Assembly (NCBI GenBank): GCA_036984305.1
Contig: BQWY01000001.1
Location: 62,001 to 126,000, forward strand
Direction: 5' to 3'
Length of the DNA: 64,000 nucleotides
Source: Nitrospira sp.
GTDB taxonomy: Bacteria > Nitrospirota > Nitrospiria > Nitrospirales > Nitrospiraceae
The position numbers and the translations under genes were made by a program. The notes under the pieces are model-generated. The model was given only the letters and a program-made list of their open reading frames with translations, made no database searches and was not told where the DNA came from. Positions 34,637 to 43,118 of the stretch are shown here, one piece after another (the first letter of the stretch is position 1; each line of letters opens with the position of its first letter).

Positions 34637-35237
34637 GATTCTACTTCACTCTTCATACCAATCAGCGCAACCTCAGCTGAGGGACGTTTCATGGAAGCTG
34701 AACACGCTCGTCATGCGCGGAAGGCAAACATCTCGATGAAGGGAGATTAGGCTACTTGCGTATGAACTCTATTGTCAATGCAGCTGATCTCTGCACCTCA
34801 AACAACGGCAAGCGGAAAGTAGGCGAAGCGGCAAAGTTGTTATAGCAGGGAAGGTAGTACTGTTACCGAAAGCGAGATCCCCCCATTTCCATCGAATACT
34901 GAAGTCCCAGGCTGCCCGGACCCTAGTTCAAGTGACGTCGCATCGAGCGGGGAGCGATTTCCTGCAGCTGGACACTCCATCAGGCCCTCAGTTTTTAAGC
35001 TCGAATGGGACATTAAGGGCCATAACTGGTCTGAAGTGCATATACCGTTGGCCAGGAGTTCGCGCCATCAAACTACATGCGTAATGCGCCGTGCGTAACC
35101 CAAAATAGGAGCATTTCTTCGGCCTTCACACTCGCTCACTGCGCCTGTACTGCTTTGCCTTTCTTGGGTGAAAGCGTAGAATTCCGGCTCAGGCTGGATC
35201 GCAGGGTCATGCATGCGTCAGTAATAGGCTAACCTAA
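34637..35237. other. Intergenic region between divergent genes
   Basis: About 600 bases between the two-domain TIR gene and the DUF4062 remnant. It probably holds promoters for both directions, but none is clear. No gene is seen. Confidence 0.4.
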
Positions 35238-35450
35238 GTGAGCTCCTCCATGGGGACGATCTTTCTCTCCTCGACGTGCGAAATCTCAAAGATTACCGAC
35301 TGGCGGTCATTGACGCTTAGGGAAAGCGACTACTACATCATCGCGCTGGAAGATTACGTCTCGACAGACCAGCAGCCTTCCATCCTGAGACGGCAAGGCC
35401 CACTGCCTAATGGCAATGGAGATCGCAAACATGAGTCAGCTTCACAGTGA
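35238..35450 (+). pseudogene. Truncated, frameshifted DUF4062 gene
   Basis: The frame from GTG 35238 reads SSMGTIFLSSTCE, the start of DUF4062 proteins, and later RESDYYIIALEDYVSTDQQP, also typical. The stretch between does not fit in this frame, but in the +1 frame it reads NLKDYRLAVIDA, exactly what the family has there. So two compensating frameshifts are present. After about 35373 similarity ends. The remnant precedes and overlaps the TPR-patatin gene, and may have been its original partner. Confidence 0.75.
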
Positions 35451-37995
35451 GACCATCCGTCGAGCTAAAGAGGTTTCGAAGGGACAGAGCATCGCTCCAC
35501 CTGAAGCCCTCCAGCTGGTGCGAGCATTGAAGAAAGAGCGGGCCTTTGGTTATGCGAGGAAACTCCTCGCCGAGGCTCGTAAGGATCCACAGGTCCTCAA
35601 TGACCCGCCCCTACGGCGTAAGTTCGCTCAGGAACATGCCTTGTGTACGTATAAAGATCCTGACCTGCAACCTGACCAAAAGCTGGACCAAGCACTGATG
35701 ATCTTACAGGTAGAGGATAATCCCACTACAAGTGTCGATCAGGAAACCTTAGGGCTGGCCGGCTCAATCTATAAACAGAAATGGCAGCGAGATGCCCAAA
35801 GGCAGCATCTCATTCGTTCTCTGGCCTATTATTACAAAGGCTATCGACAGAAGGTCGAGGGAGATTACGGCTACACAGGCATCAACGCGGCCTTTGTCCT
35901 CGATGTCCTGGCTCAACAAGAGGCTCTCGAGGCCTCGCAAGCGGGAACGGACTCAGGTATCGCCGAAATGCGACAGGAAGAAGCCAAGCGGATACGAGAA
36001 GATATCGTCTCCGTTTTGCCTGGGCTTGTCGATGTCCCTGCAAACAAATGGTTGTCAACCACCTGGTGGTTCCTCGTCACAGTTGGAGAGGCCTATTTCG
36101 GCCTGGAGCGGTACAACGAAGCGCTGACGTGGTTAAAGAAGGCGACGGCATTGCCTGATGTGGCTGATTGGGAACGGGAAGCGACAGCCCGTCAACTGGC
36201 ATGGCTAGCCCAACTCAAGCACAACGGCTCCACGACGACCGAAGATTCACAAGCTTGGAAGGTCTTGCAAGAGTTCTTAGGGCACAATTTTGCGGCTGCG
36301 CGCTCGGTGCTGACAGGAAAAGTGGGCCTGGCGCTATCGGGCGGGGGGTTCCGTGCTGCCCTGTTCCACATTGGCGTGCTGGCTAAGTTGGCGGAACTGG
36401 ACATGCTTCGTCACGTTGAAGTGCTGTCTTGCGTGTCAGGGGGGGCGATCATTGGTGCGCACTACTACCTTGAGGTGAGGCAGTTGATGCACACCAAGAC
36501 CGATCGTGAGATGACGCGTGACGATTATGTTGCGATTGTCCAGCGGATCGAACGCGATTTCCTGGCCGGTGTGCAACGGAACATTCGGACGCGGGTTGCG
36601 GCAGAGTGGACGACCAACCTCAAAATGCTCCTGCTGCCAAACTATTCTCGGACGATGCGTGCAGGGGAACTGTATGAGCGAGAGATCTTCGCCAAGGTGG
36701 ACCATGGAGGAAAGGACAAGGTCCGCTGGCTCAACGAGTTGAAGATCCAGCCAAAAGGGGAAACCGCGCCATTTTTACCGAAGGACCACAACTGGCGGCG
36801 AAACGCCAAAGTGCCCATCCTAATTCTCAACGCCACGACACTGAATACTGGGCATAACTGGCAATTTACGGCTACCTGGATGGGGGAGCCGCCTTCAGGC
36901 GTGGATAGTGAAGTCGATGGTAATGACCGGCTTCGTCGAATGTATTATGAGGATGCGCCCAGCCAGCACAGGAAAGTCCGGTTGGGCCATGCCGTGGCTG
37001 CGTCAGCCTGTGTGCCTGGATTATTTGAGCCCCTCGCTCTTGCCAAGCTGTACCCCAACAAGGTCGTACGACTCGTCGACGGAGGAGTGCATGACAATCA
37101 AGGGATCGTCGGGTTACTGGATCAGGGCTGCACTGTGCTGCTGGTCAGCGACGCGAGCGGGCAAATGGATACGGAGGATTATCCCAGCAACGGTCTCCTG
37201 AGAGTCCCGTTACGCGCGAACAGTATTCTTGGGGCGAGGGTCCGTTCGGCTGAATATGATGAATTAGAAGAGCGACGACGGGCATCTCTACTCCGAGGCC
37301 TGATGTTCGTACACCTGAAGAAAGATCTCGATGCGAAGAAGGTGGATTGGCTGCATTGTCCCGATCCTTCGGAGCAACAACGTTCAACTCCATTAACATC
37401 GTATGGGATCGAGAAAAGCCTTCAGCGGCAGTTAGCGGCGGTTCGAACGGACCTCGATTCGTTTTCTGACACCGAAGCCTATGCGCTGATGATGAGTGGA
37501 TATCGGATGACCCAATCCGCGTTTCCACCATCCGTGACGGGCTTTTCCACGTCCAAAGAACGGTCGAAATGGCAGTTCCTCGTGATGGAAGAAGTGATGC
37601 AGCACGTGGAGCCTGAGCCGTGGCTCGTTCGACAGTTGGAAGTGGCCAAGTATATCCCATTCAAAGTCTGGATCCTGTCTCGCGAACTTCAGATCGTTGC
37701 TGCGGTTGTGAGCCTCATGGCCCTCATCGCCTTGTTCTTGTCACGCGATCGCTGGTGGTCGGTCTCCCTTTTAACGATAACGTTCGGCGGCATTGCCATT
37801 GCGCTCCTCACCTTCCTCGCCGGTCGCATTTTCGGACAGCGCGTGGTCCGCATTCTCAACTATCAAAAGACTCTACAAGATATCGCCATCGGTTTTGGCA
37901 TGGCGACAATTGGGTTTGCCTTCGCTCGGCTACATCTGCACGTATTTGACAAGTGGTTTCTCCGACAGGGGCGAATCAAGCAGCCAGGTACTTGA
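35431..37995 (+). CDS. TPR/TRAF-binding-like - patatin - membrane protein
   Basis: 854 residues. The N-terminal 285 residues are helical TPR-like repeats resembling the MAP3K TRAF-binding domain (WFLVTVGEAYFGLERYNEAL, then WLKKATALP). The patatin domain has GLALSGGGFRAALFHIG (oxyanion loop), the nucleophile elbow in LSCVSGGAIIG and the catalytic Asp in RLVDGGVHDNQG. Two or more C-terminal membrane helices (about 745-790: IVAAVVSLMALIALFL, ITFGGIAIALLTFLA) anchor it at the membrane. Likely a membrane lipase that acts when the TPR part is engaged. The ATG at 35431 has GGAG upstream. Confidence 0.85.
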   Translation: MSQLHSETIRRAKEVSKGQSIAPPEALQLVRALKKERAFGYARKLLAEARKDPQVLNDPPLRRKFAQEHALCTYKDPDLQPDQKLDQALMILQVEDNPTTSVDQETLGLAGSIYKQKWQRDAQRQHLIRSLAYYYKGYRQKVEGDYGYTGINAAFVLDVLAQQEALEASQAGTDSGIAEMRQEEAKRIREDIVSVLPGLVDVPANKWLSTTWWFLVTVGEAYFGLERYNEALTWLKKATALPDVADWEREATARQLAWLAQLKHNGSTTTEDSQAWKVLQEFLGHNFAAARSVLTGKVGLALSGGGFRAALFHIGVLAKLAELDMLRHVEVLSCVSGGAIIGAHYYLEVRQLMHTKTDREMTRDDYVAIVQRIERDFLAGVQRNIRTRVAAEWTTNLKMLLLPNYSRTMRAGELYEREIFAKVDHGGKDKVRWLNELKIQPKGETAPFLPKDHNWRRNAKVPILILNATTLNTGHNWQFTATWMGEPPSGVDSEVDGNDRLRRMYYEDAPSQHRKVRLGHAVAASACVPGLFEPLALAKLYPNKVVRLVDGGVHDNQGIVGLLDQGCTVLLVSDASGQMDTEDYPSNGLLRVPLRANSILGARVRSAEYDELEERRRASLLRGLMFVHLKKDLDAKKVDWLHCPDPSEQQRSTPLTSYGIEKSLQRQLAAVRTDLDSFSDTEAYALMMSGYRMTQSAFPPSVTGFSTSKERSKWQFLVMEEVMQHVEPEPWLVRQLEVAKYIPFKVWILSRELQIVAAVVSLMALIALFLSRDRWWSVSLLTITFGGIAIALLTFLAGRIFGQRVVRILNYQKTLQDIAIGFGMATIGFAFARLHLHVFDKWFLRQGRIKQPGT

Positions 37996-38206
37996 CCATC
38001 CTTTTATCGCCAGAGCCGAGCGTCTCATAAGGGTTCCCCCAACACTTCTCAGATTTGTTCACCGGCAAAAGTGAGACCGGGAACGGAGTTCCGCAAAAGC
38101 TCGGGAGTGAAAAAGTTAGCGAGCTTCTTCTCAGCACCTTATCAATTGGCTAGCCTCGTCCAAGCGGCGGTGGCAAGCCACATGGCGACCGCCCCCCTCG
38201 CAAGCC
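37996..38206. other. Intergenic region before the STAND remnant
   Basis: About 210 bases with no recognised feature. With the remnant at 38207-38449 and another 400 bases to 38857 it forms a gene-poor stretch of decayed sequence. Confidence 0.4.
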
Positions 38207-38449
38207 ATGAACATTCCACAAGTGCCAGCGCCTACCATCACCTGGGACATCGACAAGCTGGGCTCGCCTTATCCAGGCTTATTCCACTTCACGTGCAACC
38301 ACGCCCCGGCTTTTTTTGGACCCGACGCGGAAGTGCGGGCGGTCCTGGATCGCCTGCGCTTGTCGGAATGACATTTTCTCCTCATCAGTGGGGCGTCCGG
38401 GACCGGTAAGTCCTCGCTCGTGGCCGCCGGGGGTCTTACCGCACCCTGA
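38207..38449 (+). pseudogene. STAND NTPase gene remnant
   Basis: Reading from ATG 38207 gives GSPYPGLFHFTCNHAPAFFG, then AEVRAVLDRLRLSE, a TGA stop, then in the same frame HFLLISGASGTGKSSLVAAG and another TGA. This is the start of a novel STAND NTPase (nSTAND1) with its Walker A loop, broken by an in-frame stop. It resembles the block PYRGLLYFREEDAPFFFG of the intact TIR-STAND protein at 39933. The stretch 38450-38857 beyond it holds nothing recognised. Confidence 0.82.
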
Positions 38450-38857
38450 GCAAGGTGGCCCGGCGGGAAGGAAGAAAAATCTAGCTTTCGCTGGTCTCGT
38501 TTTCTGGGAGGAACGTCAACTACAACCCGCCTCTCTTCTTATAGGATGGCAAGCTCCACTCCAATGTCATTCTCGTCTGACTCCTTTACCGTCAGGCACA
38601 AACACAGACACACGTTTTATGATCGTGGCAGCGTGTTCGCCTCACCATGCCGTGCAGGGGCATATTTGTGCCAAGAGTCATCGGTTGAAAGAGCCCAGTC
38701 GCAATGTGTACAGCGGGGAAATGCAAGCATTTATCCAATCCATGTTGACACCTCGCCTTCCCAAAAGTAGCCTCTTTGTCCACAGCTACTAAAAATCAAT
38801 GCTGGGTAGGAAACCGCATGAGGCTACTGTGCCGAGTTTTCTCTAGTTGGAGGAGAC

Positions 38858-39787
38858 ATGAAGAAATATCTAGGATATGTCATCGACGATAGCACTAGCT
38901 TGCGCGATATGTTAGTTGAGCAGCTTCGCTTCAACGATTTCGAGGCTCACGGTTATGCGGAAGCAGAGACCTTCTTGAGGGATGTATTCTCTGCCACAAG
39001 CCTGAATCTTCCCGATTTGATAGTCGTTGACTTGAAGTTACGACCCAGCAGGATGCAAGGAATTAATCTGGTGAGTGAGTTGGCAGATCGAGAGGTGCCA
39101 TCGGAGATTCTGGTGATTTCGGGAAACCAGCCTTCAAAGGATCTAGTAGAAGCTATTCGTATTGGGGCAGCTACTTCAGCCTCAAAACCATTTGACAGCA
39201 TTTTCAAACTTACTGATACCATGGTGCGATTGGCAGAGATCGGAAAAAGGCGCAGAAGACAAAGTTTGGGAAAGGGCAGAGGATGGGAGGAGTTGGATAC
39301 AAGCCGAGAACATCGGCCCGTGTTCCTTAGTCACAGTAGCCAAGACAAACGAATAGCGCATGGTATTCGACGCAACCTGGAAGCGCGGGATATTGGGGTT
39401 TGGTATGCTCCTTCAATATTGGACGTTGGCGATAAGTGGAGAAATCGCATCGAGAATGGCATTGATCAGGCGACTGTTTTCATCGCCCTTATTACCGAAG
39501 CTTACGTTGCATCACCTATCTGTTTGGGGGAACTCACAAGGTACTTCCGTCGCATTCAGGTGCAAGCGGATAATCAGTTGCTGCTACTGCCGGTACTGGT
39601 GTCCTCATCCACCGCTATTAAGAGAAATGATCTAATTCGTCCAATCTTTGATGGTTATCATTATCTGGATCTTTCAACTCAATTCATCGATGGATTAACG
39701 GTGCTCTTAGCTCGTATCCAAAGATCACTCGGAGGTCATGTTAAGGAAGGAGTTTCCCGCGTAGAGCATAAGGGCTCACACGTTTAG
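38858..39787 (+). CDS. Receiver (REC) - TIR domain fusion protein
   Basis: 309 residues. The N-terminal receiver domain (1-125) looks intact: acidic pair Asp10-Asp11, phosphoacceptor Asp58 in LIVVDLKL, Ser88 in VISGN and Lys110-Pro111. A basic linker (KRRRRQSLGKG) leads to a TIR domain (about 152-300): PVFLSHSSQDKRIAHGI, VWYAPSILDVGDKW, and the candidate catalytic Glu225 in SPICLGELTRYF. Phosphorylation by a histidine kinase could therefore gate TIR activity. No kinase is encoded nearby. The start has a strong GGAGG site. I know no well-described system with this architecture. Confidence 0.88.
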   Translation: MKKYLGYVIDDSTSLRDMLVEQLRFNDFEAHGYAEAETFLRDVFSATSLNLPDLIVVDLKLRPSRMQGINLVSELADREVPSEILVISGNQPSKDLVEAIRIGAATSASKPFDSIFKLTDTMVRLAEIGKRRRRQSLGKGRGWEELDTSREHRPVFLSHSSQDKRIAHGIRRNLEARDIGVWYAPSILDVGDKWRNRIENGIDQATVFIALITEAYVASPICLGELTRYFRRIQVQADNQLLLLPVLVSSSTAIKRNDLIRPIFDGYHYLDLSTQFIDGLTVLLARIQRSLGGHVKEGVSRVEHKGSHV

Positions 39788-39932
39788 CCCTGGTGGATTA
39801 GTGGGCAGGAATCTTCTAGCTGACGAGTGAATTCCTCACGGGGTCACTAGGGGAGAATTGGACCTTTGACACGACACTTCTGGAGGTCACGTCCTAGCAT
39901 GCTTTTAGCTTCCTTGATCTAGATCACCGCAT

Positions 39933-42557
39933 ATGCCCACTGCTGACTTCGATGTCTTTCTGAGCTACCACTGGCGGGATCATGCCGAGGTGGAGCAGCT
40001 AGCGCGGCGGTTGCGCGAGCAGCAGCTCACCGTCTTCCTCGACCGGTGGTACCTGACCCCGGGACAATCCTGGCCGAGTGCCTTGGAAACTACTCTAGCG
40101 CACTGTCGAGCCGTCGCCGTCTGCATCGGGCAAGGCGAGATGGGCCCCTGGCAACAGCGCGAACTCTATCTCGCGCTGGAGCGTCAGGTCGCCGCGGAGC
40201 GGACAAGCGGCAGCTACCCGGTCATTCCAGTTCTGCTACCAGGCTCCGAGCCACCCCTTGGATTTCTGAGTCAACACACCTGGGTGGACTTCCGAGACCG
40301 TGCCGCCGATCCCCTCCTGCTCACCACACTCGTTCGAGCGATTCGCGGGCAGTCCCCTGGTCCCGATGCGCAAGAGACGATCGGAAAGACCTTCGCCGCC
40401 ATTTGCCCCTATCGGGGCCTGCTCTACTTCCGTGAGGAGGACGCGCCGTTCTTCTTTGGGCGGGCCACCGCCGTCACGCACCTCATTCACGCCGTGAGCC
40501 AGCATAGCCTGGTGGCCGTCGTTGGAGCTTCCGGCAGCGGCAAGTCGTCTGTCGTTCGGGCGGGCTTGGTCCCGGCACTGCGACCGAGTCATGCGCCCGT
40601 CTGGGAGGTGGCGACGTTCGTGCCGACCGATCGTCCGTTCCAGGCGATGGCGGCCGCGCTCATGCCGTGGCTCGAGCCGGACCTTCGCGAGACCGACCGG
40701 TTGATCGAGACGACCAAGCTGGCCGATGCCCTGCGCCACCGGCACACCGTCCTTCGCGATGTCGCGGACTCCGTGCTCAAGAAGCAGCTTGGCACGGACC
40801 GCCTCTTGCTCGTCGTGGATCAGTGGGAGGAACTGTGCACGCTCTGTCAGGACGAGCCGGCGCGCCGGGCTTTCATCGATCAGGTGCTCGACGCCACCGC
40901 CGCAACCAAATTAAGCGTCGTGCTCACTCTACGAGGGGATTTTTATGACCGGGCGATCACCACCTATCGGCCCCTATCCGATCGCGTGCAAGGGGCCTTG
41001 GTGAATCTCGGACCGATGACCCAGGAAGAATTGCGTCTGGCCATCGAGGAGCCGGCACGACAGGTGGGGCTGTCGTTTGAACCGGGGCTGGTGGAGCTCA
41101 TCCTGGAGCAGGCCGGTGACGAACCGGGCCATTTGCCTCTGGTCGAATTCGTGCTGCGCCAGCTCTGGGCGCACCGCCGCGGCGGGCAGCTGCATCACGA
41201 AGCCTACAAGGCCATGGGACAGCTCGAGGGCGCCATCGCGAATAAAGCCGAATCCCTGTACGTGAACCTCTCGGAAGCCGATCAACGCAAACTGCAACAG
41301 ATTTTCTTGCGGCTTGTCCGACCGGGAGAGGGTGAGGCGGATACCAGACGTCGCGCGACGTTGGTGGAAGTGGGAGAAGACGTTGGGGCGCTTGCGAAGC
41401 GGTTGGCCGATGAGCGGTTGTTGGTGACCTCACGGCTCGCGGGGAGCGCGGAGGACTCGCTCGAAGTGTCGCATGAAGCCTTGATCCGCCATTGGGACCG
41501 GCTCAAACGGTGGGTGGACGCCGATCGGCGATTCCTTGCCTGGCACGAGCGCCTGCGCGCCGCGGTCGAACAGTACCAAGAGAGCCAGAAGAGTGAGGAC
41601 GCTCTACTGCGCGGGTTTGCCTTGACCGAGGCGCGTGACTGGCTCGAGCAGAAGCCCGAGTATTTCTCCGCCCTCGAACGACACTTTATCGCAGCAAGCC
41701 AACGCTGCAAGGTACGAAGGCACGTGGTAGCGGCCGCGACCGTGGGCCTCGTGCTCCTGCTGGTAGGGGGACCATTCGCGTGGATGTCGAAGGAGGGCTT
41801 GACACCGGAAGATGCAGTTTTGACGGCTCAATCCCACTTCATGAGCATCGCCATTGTCCCAGAGGTACAACGGATTGAAAGTGGCACTTTCCTGCAGGGA
41901 GACAGCCATGGCCTTGGGATCAAAGATGAGCAGCCTCTGCGCGAAGTCAGGATTAAGCGCTTTGCCATAGGTAAGCACGAAGTCACCTTTGACGAATACA
42001 AGCGATTTGCCCTCGCCACGAAACGACCACTGCCTCATGATGAATATTGGGGACACGGGCGCCGGCCGGTGATCAATGTCTCGTGGGAAGATGCGAAGGC
42101 CTATGCGAAGTGGCTGTCGCAGGAGACCGATCAGCGATACCGACTGCCGACGGAATCCGAATGGGAATATGCCGCTCGGAGTATAGCCATCAACAAGGAT
42201 GAGATCTGGGCCGGAACATCCGAGGAGGCGCAACTCAAAGAGTATGTGGTGTACGAAGCAAAAAACACGGAGCCGGTTGGGAGCAAGAAAGCCAACGGTC
42301 TCGACCTGTATGATATGAGCGGCAATGTCTGGGAATGGGTGGAGGATTGTTGGCACGAGAATTACAGGGGGGCTCCGACGGATGGATCTCCCTGGCTACA
42401 AAGCGAGGGCGGAGGTTGCCGCCTGCGCGTGATTCGGGGCGGCGCCTGGAACGTTACCCCCCCAGGGGCCTTGCGTACGTCATTCCGGATCTGGAGCCCC
42501 GCCGGCGATCGGAATGAGGACGTGGGCTTCCGTCTTGTCCAGGACGTAGATTTCTAA
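39933..42557 (+). CDS. TIR - STAND NTPase - transmembrane - FGE-fold protein
   Basis: 874 residues. The TIR domain (1-140) starts DFDVFLSYHWRDH, with candidate catalytic Glu77 in GPWQQRELYL. The nSTAND1 NTPase has Walker A GASGSGKSSVV (198-208) and Walker B LLLVVDQWEEL (291-301). One membrane helix lies near 595-615. The C-terminal FGE-sulfatase (C-type lectin-like) domain shows RLPTESEWEYAAR, DMSGNVWEWVEDCW, then RGGAW and DVGFRLV; the FGE catalytic cysteine pair is absent, so it more likely binds a ligand. Probably an NLR-like sensor whose external or lectin-like end detects a trigger and whose TIR responds. Confidence 0.9.
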   Translation: MPTADFDVFLSYHWRDHAEVEQLARRLREQQLTVFLDRWYLTPGQSWPSALETTLAHCRAVAVCIGQGEMGPWQQRELYLALERQVAAERTSGSYPVIPVLLPGSEPPLGFLSQHTWVDFRDRAADPLLLTTLVRAIRGQSPGPDAQETIGKTFAAICPYRGLLYFREEDAPFFFGRATAVTHLIHAVSQHSLVAVVGASGSGKSSVVRAGLVPALRPSHAPVWEVATFVPTDRPFQAMAAALMPWLEPDLRETDRLIETTKLADALRHRHTVLRDVADSVLKKQLGTDRLLLVVDQWEELCTLCQDEPARRAFIDQVLDATAATKLSVVLTLRGDFYDRAITTYRPLSDRVQGALVNLGPMTQEELRLAIEEPARQVGLSFEPGLVELILEQAGDEPGHLPLVEFVLRQLWAHRRGGQLHHEAYKAMGQLEGAIANKAESLYVNLSEADQRKLQQIFLRLVRPGEGEADTRRRATLVEVGEDVGALAKRLADERLLVTSRLAGSAEDSLEVSHEALIRHWDRLKRWVDADRRFLAWHERLRAAVEQYQESQKSEDALLRGFALTEARDWLEQKPEYFSALERHFIAASQRCKVRRHVVAAATVGLVLLLVGGPFAWMSKEGLTPEDAVLTAQSHFMSIAIVPEVQRIESGTFLQGDSHGLGIKDEQPLREVRIKRFAIGKHEVTFDEYKRFALATKRPLPHDEYWGHGRRPVINVSWEDAKAYAKWLSQETDQRYRLPTESEWEYAARSIAINKDEIWAGTSEEAQLKEYVVYEAKNTEPVGSKKANGLDLYDMSGNVWEWVEDCWHENYRGAPTDGSPWLQSEGGGCRLRVIRGGAWNVTPPGALRTSFRIWSPAGDRNEDVGFRLVQDVDF

Positions 42558-42837
42558 CCCTTTGCGCTTTGACCCTTTGCTCTGCTCCGGCGGTAGAGCT
42601 CGGCCGTGGCTGAACTGGGTCCTCGGCGGTTGAGCGTTCCAAGGGACGCGAATGAGTTGACCCCGGGCGCCGACCTTTTGATAGCGAAATAAAGTCCGCG
42701 CGACCCGACGGGAACCCATATGGTCGGACCCCCATCGACCCCCGGCCCTCGAGCCTGTAACGTCCCTTGGTCGGTTGTAGAACATAATATTTATCCTGGT
42801 ATTCGTGCAGACTCTAGAGTAAGCCAGGTAGGATAGA
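42558..42837. other. Right-end region of element 2
   Basis: No gene. It includes the block at 42727-42770 that matches 28724-28767, part of the duplicated right end. Confidence 0.6.
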
Positions 42838-43002
42838 ACAGGTGTTATTACAGTGTTAGAAATTTAGACAAATCCCATCAGAGGGAGACAAAACGAGGCA
42901 AACAGAGGAAAGGCGCAAACCGTGACTGGAAGCAGGCTGGAGAGGAGATGACCCAAGATTATACGTACTTGAGCCATCCCCTCCTTTACAATCCCGGCTT
43001 CG
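42838..43002 (+). repeat. Element right-end repeat, copy 2
   Basis: The second copy of the 165-bp right-end sequence (first at 28836-29000; about 12 mismatches by hand count). Here it runs on into the complete tRNA-end repeat. Confidence 0.88.
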
Positions 43003-43008
43003 GCACCA
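42990..43008 (+). other. attR: tRNA-Leu 3'-end direct repeat
   Basis: AATCCCGGCTTCGGCACCA, identical to the tRNA-Leu end at 8636-8654. It marks the right boundary of the island; core-genome genes resume after it. Confidence 0.9.
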
Positions 43009-43118
43009 CACAAGACTCGCTAGCATCTGTGGCTCACAAGGCGAAGTGTCTCTTCGTCGACGTCACTCCAAGTCGCGACTAAATCGTTATCGGTTCGGCT
43101 GTTAAGCCGTTGACGCAG

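Larger units (their letters stand above)
28987..43008. mobile_element. Accreted element 2: TIR-rich cargo island
   Basis: A 14-kb segment between the middle and right att copies. It contains no recombinase but five genes with TIR-type domains, a patatin fusion, and remnants of DUF4062 and STAND genes. It probably moves by use of the neighbouring integrase, or is the stranded end of an older island. Codon and GC character vary: the last gene is much more GC-rich than the others by eye. Confidence 0.7.

Noticed and set aside
41604-42356. 250-codon minus-strand frame
   Set aside because: Antisense to the FGE-like part of the TIR-STAND gene.
39933-42557. Diversity-generating retroelement target
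   Set aside because: No reverse transcriptase or template repeat is in the window, and the C-terminus is not Asn-rich as variable regions usually are; kept only as a possibility to test.
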